From Paractinoplanes toevensis (GTDB taxonomy: Bacteria; Actinomycetota; Actinomycetes; Mycobacteriales; Micromonosporaceae): a stretch of DNA of 64,000 nucleotides. The position numbers were made by a program, and so were the translations under genes. Of this stretch, positions 9,363 through 17,062 are shown piece by piece (the first letter of the stretch is position 1; each line of letters starts with the position of its first letter). The DNA is taken from positions 1 to 64,000 of the forward strand of contig NZ_BOQN01000132.1 in NCBI RefSeq assembly GCF_018332695.1. Direction: 5' to 3'. The notes beneath the pieces were generated by a model, which searched no databases, was not told the DNA's origin, and saw only the letters and a list, made by a program, of their open reading frames with translations.

Positions 9363-10409
9363 TCAGTCGGATGAATCCCGGCCTCGAGTGGAGGCCCAGT
9401 CGCGGGCACCGCGGGCGGCCGAGCCGGCCAGGTCGGCCGCGCCGCCGCCGACCTTGCGCACCAGGTTGACGAGCGGGTCCTGGGAGGAGGTGAAGCTCTC
9501 GCGGTAGGAGTTGGCGGCGGCCTTCACGTCCTCCGAGACCGAGGCGTTGCCGTCGTCGTCGCGGCGAGGGTACTCGCCGCCGAGGATCCGGGCGTACTCC
9601 CCCGAGTCGACCCATTTGCGCAGGTCGGCGGCCCGGGCCACGGGGACCGGGTGGGTGCTGCCCACGGTGATGCCGATCTTGTGGATGCTGTCCCGCAGGT
9701 CGCCACCGCTTTCGTACTCGGCGGCCTGCTCCAGGAACGCGGCCGTGTCGATCTGCGACAGGTCGCCGCCGCCGGCCAGTTTCATCAGCAGGCGGATCGA
9801 GGCGGCCGGGTCCTGACCGGCTAGCAGGCCGGCCCGGTCGGCGGACAGCTCGGCCTTGCGCCACCACTCGAGCATCGCCGCGATGATCCCGCGCAGGGCG
9901 AGCACGCCGATCGGCAGCCAGCTGACGTTCGCGGTCCAGGCGGTGAGGATCATCATGATGGTCTTGTAGACGGCGTGGCCGCTGAGCACGTGCCCCAGCT
10001 CGTGCCCGAGCATCGCGCGCAGCTCGTCGTCGTCGAGCTTTTCCACGGCGGCCGTGGTGATCACGATGAACGGCTTGTTGAGGCCGATGGCCTGCCCGTT
10101 GATGATCGGCGACTGGTTGACGAAGAGTTCGGGCAGCTCGGCCACGTCGAGGGCGCTCGCCGCCTCGGTGAAGCGCTGGTAGACGCGTGGGTACTGCCGG
10201 TGGTCGACCCGGATCGCGCCGGCCAGGAACTGGAGGCGGAAACCGCGCTCGTTCCACATGCCGAAGAACGCTTTGACCAGGTCGTCGAAGCCGCGCAGCT
10301 CGCGCAGCGCGGTCAGGGCGCCGCGGTCGGCCGGGTGCTCCCAGGCCCGCGAACTGATCCCGGTGAGCGTGACCCGCCGGCGTACCGGACGGTTTTCCTC
10401 GTCGGTCAT
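9363..10409 (-). CDS. M48-family zinc metallopeptidase (HtpX/Ste24-like)
   Basis: The protein has 348 residues. The zinc motif HELGH lies at about 136-140, followed by two hydrophobic stretches (about 149-190) and a downstream ELSADRAGLL that supplies the third metal ligand and the catalytic-site Asp. The plan fits M48 peptidases used in membrane or envelope protein quality control. The tail contains KAAANSYRESFTSSQDPL and a Gly/Ala-rich end. I chose the ATG giving MTDEENRP because the 12 residues upstream are poor and that ATG has a purine-rich leader; an ATG at 10445 is the alternative. Confidence 0.88.
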   Translation of the reverse strand: MTDEENRPVRRRVTLTGISSRAWEHPADRGALTALRELRGFDDLVKAFFGMWNERGFRLQFLAGAIRVDHRQYPRVYQRFTEAASALDVAELPELFVNQSPIINGQAIGLNKPFIVITTAAVEKLDDDELRAMLGHELGHVLSGHAVYKTIMMILTAWTANVSWLPIGVLALRGIIAAMLEWWRKAELSADRAGLLAGQDPAASIRLLMKLAGGGDLSQIDTAAFLEQAAEYESGGDLRDSIHKIGITVGSTHPVPVARAADLRKWVDSGEYARILGGEYPRRDDDGNASVSEDVKAAANSYRESFTSSQDPLVNLVRKVGGGAADLAGSAARGARDWASTRGRDSSD

Positions 10410-10476
10410 GACTCCCCGCCTTTGAGCTGTCGTCGGGCCGTGCACCTCCGTCGACGGTACGCCGGGAACGCAACGC

Positions 10477-12003
10477 CTAGGGGGCGCCCGGTGGGACGAA
10501 CGGCAGGTCGGGCGCCGGGCCCTCCTCGATCAGCCGCCACAGCGCCGCGGTGTCCAGATGTTCCTCGACCAGGTCGCCGAGCACGTCGAGGGCCCGCTCG
10601 CGGACGGCCGCGAACCGGGTGTCCGGTGCCGCCACGAACCCCCGTCGCCCGGCCAGCCGCGCCGCTTCCACCAGGAACCGGCGGCGGAACTCGTCGTTCT
10701 CGAAGGCGCCGTGCCAGTGCGTACCGAAGACGTTGCCGGCCACGGCACCCTCCGGGCGGCCGTCGGCGTAGTGCAGCAGCGGTTCGGCGGTGCCGGCCAC
10801 CACGTACCCGTGATGGATCTCGTAGCCGCGCACCGGCGCACCGAGCCCGACACCGGCCGGCCGGGCCAGGGTCTTGCGCTGAGCGAACGCGATGTCCACC
10901 GGCAGCAGTCCGAGGCCGTCGACGGTGCCGAGCCCGCTCTCCACCTCGTCGTCGATCCGGCGGGCCAGCATCTGGAACCCGCCGCAGATGCCCAGCAGCG
11001 GCTTCCCGGCCGCCGCGTGCTGCCGGATGGCCTGATCGAGACTGTGTTCGCGGAGCCAGCCGAGGTCACTGACGGTCGCTTTCGACCCGGGCAGCACGAC
11101 CAGGTCGGCGTCGGCGATATCGCCGGGTTCGACGGTGAGATGCACCCGTACGCCGGGTTCGGCGGCCAGCGCCTCGGCGTCGGTGGCGTTGGAGATGCGC
11201 GGCAGCCGCACCACGGCGACGCGCAGCCACTCCCGGCCGCGCGGCGCCGCGGGCCGGCCGAGGCTGCGCCCGTAGGCGAGCGAGTCCTCGGCGTCGAGCC
11301 AGACGTCGGGGTGGAACGGCAGGACGCCGTGCACCGGCCGCCCGGTCGCCGCGGTGATCATGTCGAGGCCCGGTTGCAGCAGGCCGAGGTCGCCGCGGAA
11401 CTTGTTGATGACGAAGCCGCTGACCAGCGCCTGGTCCTCCGGGCTGAGCAGGGCGACCGTGCCGAACAGGGCCGCGAACACCCCGCCCCGGTCGATGTCG
11501 CCGACCACGATCGCGGGCAGGCCGGCCGCGCGGGCCAGGCCCATGTTCACGAAGTCGCCGTCGCGAAGGTTGATCTCGGCCGGGCTGCCGGCTCCTTCGC
11601 AGATCACCGCGTCGAAGTCGTTGCGCAGGCCGGTCAGGGTCTCGAAGGCCGTTTCCGCGAGCCGCTCCCGCATCGAGCGGTAGTTGCGGGCGGTGACCGT
11701 GCCGACCACCTCGCCGAGCAGCACGACCTGGCTGGACCGGTCGCTGCCCGGCTTGAGCAGCACCGGGTTGAACCGCACCTCGGGCGCCAGCCCGCACGCC
11801 GCCGCCTGCATCGCCTGGGCCCGGCCGATCTCGCCGCCGCGACCGTCCGGGCCGACCACGACGGCCGAGTTGTTGGACATGTTCTGCGCCTTGAACGGCG
11901 CCACCCGGACCGCGCGCCGGTGCAGCCAGCGGCAGATCCCGGCGGTCAGCACGCTCTTACCGGCGTCCGAGGTGGTGCCGGCGACGAGCAGGCCGCCGGT
12001 CAT
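10477..12003 (-). CDS. cobQ: Cobyric acid synthase
   Basis: The protein has 508 residues, the normal length for CobQ. It begins GGLLVAGTTSDAGKSVLTAG (P-loop of the dethiobiotin synthetase-like domain), followed by FKAQNMSNNS. The C-terminal class I glutamine amidotransferase domain has its nucleophile in GICGGFQML (about residue 345) and the His in THWHGAFEND. It amidates the b, d, e and g side chains of adenosyl-cobyrinic acid a,c-diamide. The ATG at 12003 overlaps the cobD stop as ATGA, so translation is probably coupled. A longer upstream reading frame exists but simply runs through cobD. Confidence 0.95.
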   Translation of the reverse strand: MTGGLLVAGTTSDAGKSVLTAGICRWLHRRAVRVAPFKAQNMSNNSAVVVGPDGRGGEIGRAQAMQAAACGLAPEVRFNPVLLKPGSDRSSQVVLLGEVVGTVTARNYRSMRERLAETAFETLTGLRNDFDAVICEGAGSPAEINLRDGDFVNMGLARAAGLPAIVVGDIDRGGVFAALFGTVALLSPEDQALVSGFVINKFRGDLGLLQPGLDMITAATGRPVHGVLPFHPDVWLDAEDSLAYGRSLGRPAAPRGREWLRVAVVRLPRISNATDAEALAAEPGVRVHLTVEPGDIADADLVVLPGSKATVSDLGWLREHSLDQAIRQHAAAGKPLLGICGGFQMLARRIDDEVESGLGTVDGLGLLPVDIAFAQRKTLARPAGVGLGAPVRGYEIHHGYVVAGTAEPLLHYADGRPEGAVAGNVFGTHWHGAFENDEFRRRFLVEAARLAGRRGFVAAPDTRFAAVRERALDVLGDLVEEHLDTAALWRLIEEGPAPDLPFVPPGAP

Positions 12004-12929
12004 CGGCGGGCCAGCGCGATCCCGGCCGCGATCACCGCGGCCAACGCACCCACTGCCCCCGAGACCCGGGCGGCCCGCCGCAGGTGCACAGCCGACGGCC
12101 GCGGTCCGTCGCCAAGGAACGGTCGCACCTCGCTGCGTCCGAAATAGACGTTTCGCCCGCCGAGCCGCACCCCGAGCGCCCCGGCCATGGCCGACTCGCA
12201 CTGCCCGGCGTTGGGCGACGGATGGTCGTTGCGGTCCCGCTTCCAGACCCGCAGCGTTTCCCCGGGCCGCCCACCGGCGACCGGTGACACCGCGACCGTC
12301 AGCAGCCCCGTCAGCCGCGCCGGCCCCAGATTGAGCAGGTCGTCGAGCCGCGCCGACGGTGTGCCGAACCGGGCGTACCGCGCCGAGCGGTGCCCGACCA
12401 TGGCGTCCAGGGTGTTCGCCGCCCGGTAGGCCAGCAGGCCCGGCAGTCCGAGCAAGCCACCCCAGATCAGCGGCGCCACGACGGCGTCCGATGTGTTCTC
12501 GGCGACCGACTCCACCGTGGCCCGGGCCAGCTCGCCCGAGTCCGATGTCGACGGATCCCGTCCGCACAGGTGATTGAGCCGCCCCCGGGCCGCCGCCAGG
12601 TCACCGCGGTCCAGATGGCCCGCCATGATCCGCGACTCGCGCCGCAGCGTTCGGCCGCCGAGCACGGTCCAGGTCGCGGCCGCGACGAGCGCCGCCCGGG
12701 CAACCGGCCGCCGCCGGGTGGCCGCCGCCGCGGCGAGCCCCAGCAGTGCGGGCCCGCCGACGGCGACGGCCGTGAAAACGGCACCGGACCGGCGATCCGG
12801 CGCGTACACCTTCTTCTCCAGCGCACCGGCCGCCGTGCCGAAGCCGGCGACCGGGTGGAACCGACGCGGATCACCGAGCACGGCGTCGAGCAGGAACCCG
12901 GCGAGCAGCCCGGTCGCGTCCGCTTTCAC
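12000..12929 (-). CDS. cobD: Adenosylcobinamide-phosphate synthase CobD/CbiB
   Basis: The protein has 309 residues, the normal size. It starts near the family signature LLDAVLGDPRRFHPVAGFG and contains VESVAENTSDAVVAPL, AYRAANTLDAMVGH and PSPNAGQCESAMAGALGVRLGG, all hallmarks of this integral membrane enzyme. It attaches aminopropanol (or its phosphate) to adenosylcobyric acid. Several hydrophobic segments fit a multi-pass protein. I chose the GTG at 12929 because it overlaps the upstream TGA as GTGA; an in-frame GTG lies 6 bp earlier. The cobQ gene follows with an ATGA overlap. Confidence 0.93.
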   Translation of the reverse strand: MKADATGLLAGFLLDAVLGDPRRFHPVAGFGTAAGALEKKVYAPDRRSGAVFTAVAVGGPALLGLAAAAATRRRPVARAALVAAATWTVLGGRTLRRESRIMAGHLDRGDLAAARGRLNHLCGRDPSTSDSGELARATVESVAENTSDAVVAPLIWGGLLGLPGLLAYRAANTLDAMVGHRSARYARFGTPSARLDDLLNLGPARLTGLLTVAVSPVAGGRPGETLRVWKRDRNDHPSPNAGQCESAMAGALGVRLGGRNVYFGRSEVRPFLGDGPRPSAVHLRRAARVSGAVGALAAVIAAGIALARR

Positions 12930-13381
12930 GAGCACAGATCGCAGACCCACACCGGCTGCTCGTCGGCATCCGGCGCGGGCTCGAACGGCACCGGCTCCAG
13001 CTGACCCCAGGCGATCGCGCCCGGCGCCCGGTCCACCAGGAACTCGGTGACGATCGCGTGCAGGTCGCTGGTGACCCGGTAGGGCGAGCCGAACGGCAGC
13101 TCGTCCGGCCCGCACGTGCGGGTCGAGCAGCGCAACTGCCCGGCTTCCCCGTCGTGCCAGACGTAGAACGTGACCGGCCCCGGCTGCTTGGCCGTCGCCA
13201 CCTGGTCGCGCAGCAGTTCCGCCGTCTCCTCGAAGGCGGCCACCACCTCGTCGGACGTCAAGCCCATGCGCTCGTGCGGCGGCGCGCCGAACCAGCTGGT
13301 GTTGACGAGCTCGGCGTCCTGGTCGTGCGGCGAAAGCACCAGTGTCTCGCCCGCGATCGCTCGGATCTCCTTCAACAGCAC
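12926..13381 (-). CDS. Hypothetical protein with a C-terminal CxxC, upstream of cobD
   Basis: About 151 residues, of no family I can name. Visible features are FYVWHDGEAGQLRCSTRTCGPDELPFG in the middle, with two cysteines, and a final WVCDLCS carrying CxxC, so zinc binding through four cysteines is possible. The protein is acidic overall. The preferred start is the GTG at 13381 (MLLKEIRAIAGE); an ATG at 13450 would put the start inside the strong hairpin that ends the upstream ssb gene and adds Pro/Gly-rich sequence. Its stop overlaps the cobD start, so it is the first gene of a three-gene operon with cobD and cobQ. Confidence 0.7.
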   Translation of the reverse strand: MLLKEIRAIAGETLVLSPHDQDAELVNTSWFGAPPHERMGLTSDEVVAAFEETAELLRDQVATAKQPGPVTFYVWHDGEAGQLRCSTRTCGPDELPFGSPYRVTSDLHAIVTEFLVDRAPGAIAWGQLEPVPFEPAPDADEQPVWVCDLCS

Positions 13382-13433
13382 TGGTTCAGTCTGCCCGCCC
13401 GACCCCGGGCCGGACCAACCGGGCGGGTCCTCC

Positions 13434-13468
13434 GGGTGGCCCGATCCCACGAAACGATCGGGCCACCC
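13434..13468 (-). terminator. Strong hairpin after ssb, no U-tract
   Basis: A perfect 13-bp stem (GGGTGGCCCGATC / GATCGGGCCACCC) encloses a 9-nt loop at 13447-13455. It lies 27 bp beyond the ssb stop. Without a T-run it is the common high-GC actinobacterial terminator form. Confidence 0.75.
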
Positions 13469-13495
13469 CGTTCGGGCGAGTGAAAGGCGGGTGGA

Positions 13496-14146
13496 TCAGG
13501 CCGCCACCGGCTCCCGTTTCGTCCGCCGGGTCCGGCGCGCGCCCGCCGGCTGCTCCGCGACCAGCCGCTCCACCTCGAGCGTGAGCTCGTCCTCACCCTC
13601 CGGAACGGCCGGGACCTCCACCGGCACGGGGTCGGGCTCGGCGAAGGTCGGCGGCTCCTCGGCCGCGAGCGGCAACCCCTCCCCGAATCCGATCGGCATC
13701 TCCTCGGCCGGCACCGGCTCGGACAGCTCGCCGGTCACCACCGCCTCCGACTCGGCGTCCTCGACCGCGGCCACCTGGGCGGCCTTGTTGCGGAAGAACC
13801 GAGCCCGGCCGCGGGACAGGTCGTGGCCGATCGACATGGCCTCCATCTCGTAGGAGACCCGCGGCTTGTTGTCCTCGTCGGTCCAGTCGCGGGTGAAGAG
13901 CCGGCCGTAGATGACCACCGGGTCACCCACGGCGAGCGACGACGCGACGCCCTCGGCCAGCCGGCGCCACGCACTGACCCGGACCCGCAGGTGGTTGCCG
14001 TCGACCCAGCGGTTGTTCTCCCGGTCGAAGCGCCGGGCCGTCGAGGCGACCCGGAAGTTGGCCACCAGCGATCCGGTGCTGGCGATCCGCCGCCATTCGG
14101 GTGCCGTGAGTACGTTGCCCACGACGACCAGGTTGGTATCGAACAC
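13496..14146 (-). CDS. ssb: Single-stranded DNA-binding protein (SsbB-like paralogue)
   Basis: The protein has 216 residues. Residues 1-110 are an OB fold with the SSB pattern NLVVVGNVLTAPEWR, FRVASTARRFDRE, LRVRVSAWRRLAEGVASSLAVGDPVVIYGRL and TRDWTDEDNKPRVSYEMEA. The remaining 100 residues are acidic and Pro/Glu-rich but end in a basic stretch (TRRTKREPVAA), not the acidic hydrophobic DDDIPF-type tip that recruits partner proteins. That argues for a secondary SSB and against the replication SSB. The true start is the GTG at 14146 with GGAGGG 5 nt upstream; the long frame extending to 15490 is not real. A strong hairpin terminator follows. Confidence 0.9.
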   Translation of the reverse strand: MFDTNLVVVGNVLTAPEWRRIASTGSLVANFRVASTARRFDRENNRWVDGNHLRVRVSAWRRLAEGVASSLAVGDPVVIYGRLFTRDWTDEDNKPRVSYEMEAMSIGHDLSRGRARFFRNKAAQVAAVEDAESEAVVTGELSEPVPAEEMPIGFGEGLPLAAEEPPTFAEPDPVPVEVPAVPEGEDELTLEVERLVAEQPAGARRTRRTKREPVAA

Positions 14147-14302
14147 TTTTGCCCTCCAGGGGTTGGGACGTTGAGGAGGCGAGCATGGCCGCCGCCGCGT
14201 ACCGCCCGGGGATCTTGATCGTGGGCCTGTGGATTGGGGATATCGGCCGTGCGCCCGCCGGATCTGGTATGTCGGCGGCCTGCGGATGGGTAGCCTGGCG
14301 CT

Positions 14303-15322
14303 GTGGAGATCGACGTCCTGGGACCGCCCTACGAGCGGCACACCATCAATTTGGGCACCGACGACGAGGGCCCGGTGGTCGCCACGCTGGTGCGCCGCCG
14401 CGGTGACCGCCCGAGCCGCCGCGCTGTGCTCTATGTGCACGGCTTCGTGGATTACTTCTTTCAGACTCATCTCGCCGATTTCTTCGTCGAGCGCGGCTGG
14501 GACTTCTACGCCCTCGACCTGCGTAAGTACGGTCGCAGCCTGCTCCCGCACCAGACGCCGAACTTCGCCCGCAGCCTCACCGACTACTACCCGGAGCTTG
14601 ACGAGGCGGCCCGGATCATCCGGGACGAGGACGGCCACGACCAGATGCTGGTGGCCGGCCACTCCACCGGCGGCCTGATCACCGCGCTCTGGTCGCACTC
14701 CCGGCAGGGCAAGGGCATCGTCGACGGCTTGTTCCTGAACAGCCCGTTCTTCGACTTCAACGTGCCGTGGCTGGTGAAGGGCCCGCTGATGGCCACGGTG
14801 CTGAGCGTCAGCGGCCGCAGCCCGTACCGGAAAATTCCGACCGCCGGCCTGACGGTGTACGGCGAGAGCCTGCACAGCGACCACCGTGGCGAGTGGACCT
14901 ACGATCTGGCCTGGAAACCGATCGAGAGCTTCCCGGTGACGGCCGGCTGGCTGCACGCGATCCGCCGGGGCCAGCGCCGCCTGCGGGCCGGCCTGTCCAT
15001 CGACGCCCCGGTGATGGTGGCCTGCTCGACCCGCACGTTCCGGGGCCGCGCCTGGTCGGAGGACGTCCGCCTGACCGACGCGGTGCTGGACGTCGAGCAC
15101 ATCGCGCGCTGGGCACCGGGCCTGGGCGACCGGGTGACGATCGCCCGTTTCGACGGCGGCATGCACGACCTGACGCTCTCCGGCAAGGACGTGCGCACGG
15201 TGGTGTTCCGCGAGCTGGGCCGCTGGGTGGACGCGTTCGTGCCGGCGCCGGGAACGCCGGAGATCGAGGTGCCGCCGGCGCCGGAGGACAAGGCGGACGA
15301 CAAGGATTCCGCGACCGCTTAG
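14303..15322 (+). CDS. Alpha/beta-hydrolase (serine aminopeptidase / lysophospholipase-like)
   Basis: The protein has 339 residues. LYVHGFVDYF (about 43-52) is the oxyanion-hole region, YALDLRKYGRS follows, and the nucleophile elbow is GHSTGG (about 133-138). An acid residue (LDVEHIARWAP region) and the late RFDGGMHDLTLS provide the remaining triad candidates; the final His is in MHD. The layout fits Hydrolase_4 enzymes such as monoglyceride lipases; the substrate is unknown. The C-terminus is charged and Pro/Ala-rich. The start is a GTG in a weak context. The tRNA-Arg gene lies 15 bp downstream on the same strand. Confidence 0.85.
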   Translation: MEIDVLGPPYERHTINLGTDDEGPVVATLVRRRGDRPSRRAVLYVHGFVDYFFQTHLADFFVERGWDFYALDLRKYGRSLLPHQTPNFARSLTDYYPELDEAARIIRDEDGHDQMLVAGHSTGGLITALWSHSRQGKGIVDGLFLNSPFFDFNVPWLVKGPLMATVLSVSGRSPYRKIPTAGLTVYGESLHSDHRGEWTYDLAWKPIESFPVTAGWLHAIRRGQRRLRAGLSIDAPVMVACSTRTFRGRAWSEDVRLTDAVLDVEHIARWAPGLGDRVTIARFDGGMHDLTLSGKDVRTVVFRELGRWVDAFVPAPGTPEIEVPPAPEDKADDKDSATA

Positions 15323-15337
15323 TATGTCGGTGGCCCA

Positions 15338-15410
15338 GCGCTCGTAGCTCAGCGGATAGAGCAACGGACTTCTAATCCGTCGGTCGCAGGTTCGAATCCT
15401 GCCGGGCGCG
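15338..15410 (+). tRNA. tRNA-Arg (anticodon TCT)
   Basis: A complete 73-nt cloverleaf without the CCA end. The acceptor arms are GCGCTCG and CGGGCGC, with one T-G pair. The D arm is GCTC...GAGC. The anticodon stem ACGGA/TCCGT carries the loop CTTCTAA, so the anticodon is TCT. The T arm is GCAGG-TTCGAAT-CCTGC. It reads AGA, a very rare codon in this GC-rich genome. A long hairpin follows after A5. Confidence 0.97.
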
Positions 15411-15416
15411 CAAAAA

Positions 15417-15450
15417 GGCGGCGAGCGGCGCAGATGCGCCGCCCGCCGCC
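15417..15450. terminator. GC-rich hairpin between tRNA-Arg and the DUF4360 gene
   Basis: GGCGG, a 3-nt bulge, then GCGGCGCA pairs with TGCGCCGC and CCGCC around a 2-nt turn, giving a long stem right after an A5 run. It lies between the tRNA (+) and the convergent secreted-protein gene (-), so it could serve both. Confidence 0.65.
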
Positions 15451-15474
15451 GAGAAGGTGCTGACCGCCCCAGCG

Positions 15475-16110
15475 TCAACACTGCTTCCATTGGAACTGGA
15501 CCAGGGTGTAGACCTCGCCGTCCGAGGCACGCATCGAGATGTAACTGCGTCGCGTCGAGGTGCCCGCGTAGACCCGCAGCTCGGTGTTGATGTTGAGGCT
15601 GCGCGTCACCCCGCAGGGTGCCCAGACCAGGTCGGCGGTCTCGGTGATGTCGGTGGCCCGCCAGCTGCCGTCGTACGGCCCGGTGAACGGGTGGTCGACG
15701 TAGTTGTTGTCGGACGAGCCCTGGAAGTAGTAGTTGGCCCGTTCCAGCGCGGTGGCCCCGGACTCCAGGTGCATCTTGCCCCAGTAGTCGGCTCGGGCGA
15801 TCGCGAAGGTGAACCCCTGCGGGATGTGCACCAGCACGTTGACCTGGCAGTTCTTCCGGAAGTCGGTGGGGTCGGTGCTTCCGCCGTCCTCGGCCAGGTA
15901 CTGCGAGTAGGAAATCTTGAAGGCGGTGTTGTCGGACTGCATCGCGGCCGACGCGGTGCCGGCCGGGCAGCCGGAGCCGTTGACGGTCTGCACGTCGAGC
16001 GTGACCTGACCGCTGGGCGGGGTGAGCGCGGCGTCGGCACGGGCCGGCCCGGACAGGGACAGTGCCGCGAGCACGGTGGCGGAAGCGAGTGCGGCCAGCC
16101 TGAAGGTCAT
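15475..16110 (-). CDS. Secreted DUF4360-family protein (copy 1)
   Basis: The protein has 211 residues. A signal peptide (MTFRLAALASATVLAALS...ARA, about residues 1-25) precedes a domain with VTLDVQTVNGSGCPAGTAS, SDNTAFKISYSQYLA, FRKNCQVNVLVHIPQGFTFAI, RANYYFQG and WAPCGVTRSLNINTELRV, all hallmarks of DUF4360. Paired cysteines suggest disulphides, and the last residue is Cys. The role is unknown; members are secreted by fungi and actinobacteria. GGAGGG lies 9 nt before the ATG. A divergent paralogue starts 225 bp away across an AT-rich gap. Confidence 0.88.
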   Translation of the reverse strand: MTFRLAALASATVLAALSLSGPARADAALTPPSGQVTLDVQTVNGSGCPAGTASAAMQSDNTAFKISYSQYLAEDGGSTDPTDFRKNCQVNVLVHIPQGFTFAIARADYWGKMHLESGATALERANYYFQGSSDNNYVDHPFTGPYDGSWRATDITETADLVWAPCGVTRSLNINTELRVYAGTSTRRSYISMRASDGEVYTLVQFQWKQC

Positions 16111-16335
16111 CGGGGGTTCCCTCCTCGGCGTTCCAAGGAATTAGACATTGATCAATATGGATGGGGCGAACGAATGCTAGCGTCCCCTATCTAGACCTAA
16201 CAAGTGTTAATTTGTTTGCTCATAAAAGGTCTGTTCGATCAACTCAAAAAATCATGCATTGACGCTCTTCGATGGAATGTCTACCGTGACCCGCATCCCG
16301 AGAGGTCGCTGGGGCCTTTTCTGGAAGGAGTCCAA
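16111..16335. other. AT-rich intergenic region between the divergent DUF4360 paralogues
   Basis: This stretch is strikingly AT-rich for the window. It includes a perfect 10-bp palindrome ATTGATCAAT at 16147-16156, and runs such as TTAATTTGTTTGCTCATAAAA. It must hold the promoters of both secreted-protein genes. I see no gene in it. Confidence 0.6.
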
Positions 16336-16998
16336 ATGCGAAAGGCGTTGTACATTTTCTGCGCCATGCTGGGGGTGCTCGCATCGGCCTTGATCGCCGG
16401 TCCGGCATCCGCGGTCGGCTATCTCGATCTACCCGTCCCACCACCCACCGACCGGATCGTCATCGACGTGGTGACGGTCAACGGTTCGGGTTGCCCGGCC
16501 GGCACGGCGGCGGTCGCGGTATCCCCCGACAACACGGCCTTCACGGTCACCTACTCGCAGTACATGGCGCTGATCGGGGTGGGCGCGACGTCCACCGACT
16601 GGCGGAAGAACTGCCAGCTCAACATCATCGTGCACGTCCCGAGCGGATTCACCTACGCGATCAGCAAGGTGGACTACCGCGGGTTCGCGTCCCTCGAGCA
16701 GGGCGCCACCGCCCTGCAGAAGGCCAACTACTACTTCCAGGGCCAGTCGCAGACCGCGTACGTCACGCACAACTACGCCGGCCCGATGGGCGACGACTGG
16801 CAGAACAGCGACGAGATCCCGATCGCGTCGATGGTCTGGGCGCCGTGCGGCGCGCTGCGCAATCTCAACATCAACACGGAACTGCGGGTGTCGGCCGGCA
16901 CTTCCGACGTCAAGAAGACCACGAGCTTCATTTCGATGGACTCCACCGACGGCGCACTGAACACCGTTTACCACTTCGCCTGGCAGAACTGCCCCTAG
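16336..16998 (+). CDS. Secreted DUF4360-family protein (copy 2)
   Basis: The protein has 220 residues and is a paralogue of the divergent gene at 15475-16110. The signal peptide runs from residue 1 to about 27 (MRKALYIFCAMLGVL...ASA). The domain repeats the same landmarks: VTVNGSGCPAGTAAVAV, DNTAFTVTYSQYMA, WRKNCQLNIIVHVPSGFTYAI, KANYYFQGQ and WAPCGALRNLNINTELRV. The cysteine pattern is conserved between copies, so the fold is probably disulphide-stabilised outside the cell. The start was set at the ATG with AAGGAG 5-6 nt upstream. An open frame from 16204 continues upstream but has no signal peptide and lies in AT-rich leader. Confidence 0.9.
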   Translation: MRKALYIFCAMLGVLASALIAGPASAVGYLDLPVPPPTDRIVIDVVTVNGSGCPAGTAAVAVSPDNTAFTVTYSQYMALIGVGATSTDWRKNCQLNIIVHVPSGFTYAISKVDYRGFASLEQGATALQKANYYFQGQSQTAYVTHNYAGPMGDDWQNSDEIPIASMVWAPCGALRNLNINTELRVSAGTSDVKKTTSFISMDSTDGALNTVYHFAWQNCP

Positions 16999-17009
16999 TA
17001 GGAGGAGAA

Positions 17010-17040
17010 GGCGCCGGCCGGAATGATTCTGGCCGGCGCC
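17010..17040. terminator. Hairpin terminator between DUF4360 copy 2 and the permease gene
   Basis: A perfect 10-bp stem GGCGCCGGCC/GGCCGGCGCC with an 11-nt loop lies 11 bp past the + strand stop and 22 bp past the minus-strand permease stop, so it can act both ways. Confidence 0.75.
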
Positions 17041-17062
17041 CCGGCGTGCCCACAATCGAAAC

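Noticed and set aside
12004..12567. Upstream extension of the cobQ frame
   Set aside because: It runs antiparallel in meaning through cobD; the ATG at 12003 matches the CobQ N-terminus and overlaps the cobD stop.
14147..15490. Upstream extension of the ssb frame to 664 codons
   Set aside because: It is the antisense shadow of the alpha/beta-hydrolase gene and even crosses the tRNA.
15338..16998. Integrated element with attachment sites at tRNA-Arg
   Set aside because: No integrase gene and no duplicate of the tRNA 3' end in the window; kept only as a transfer suspicion.
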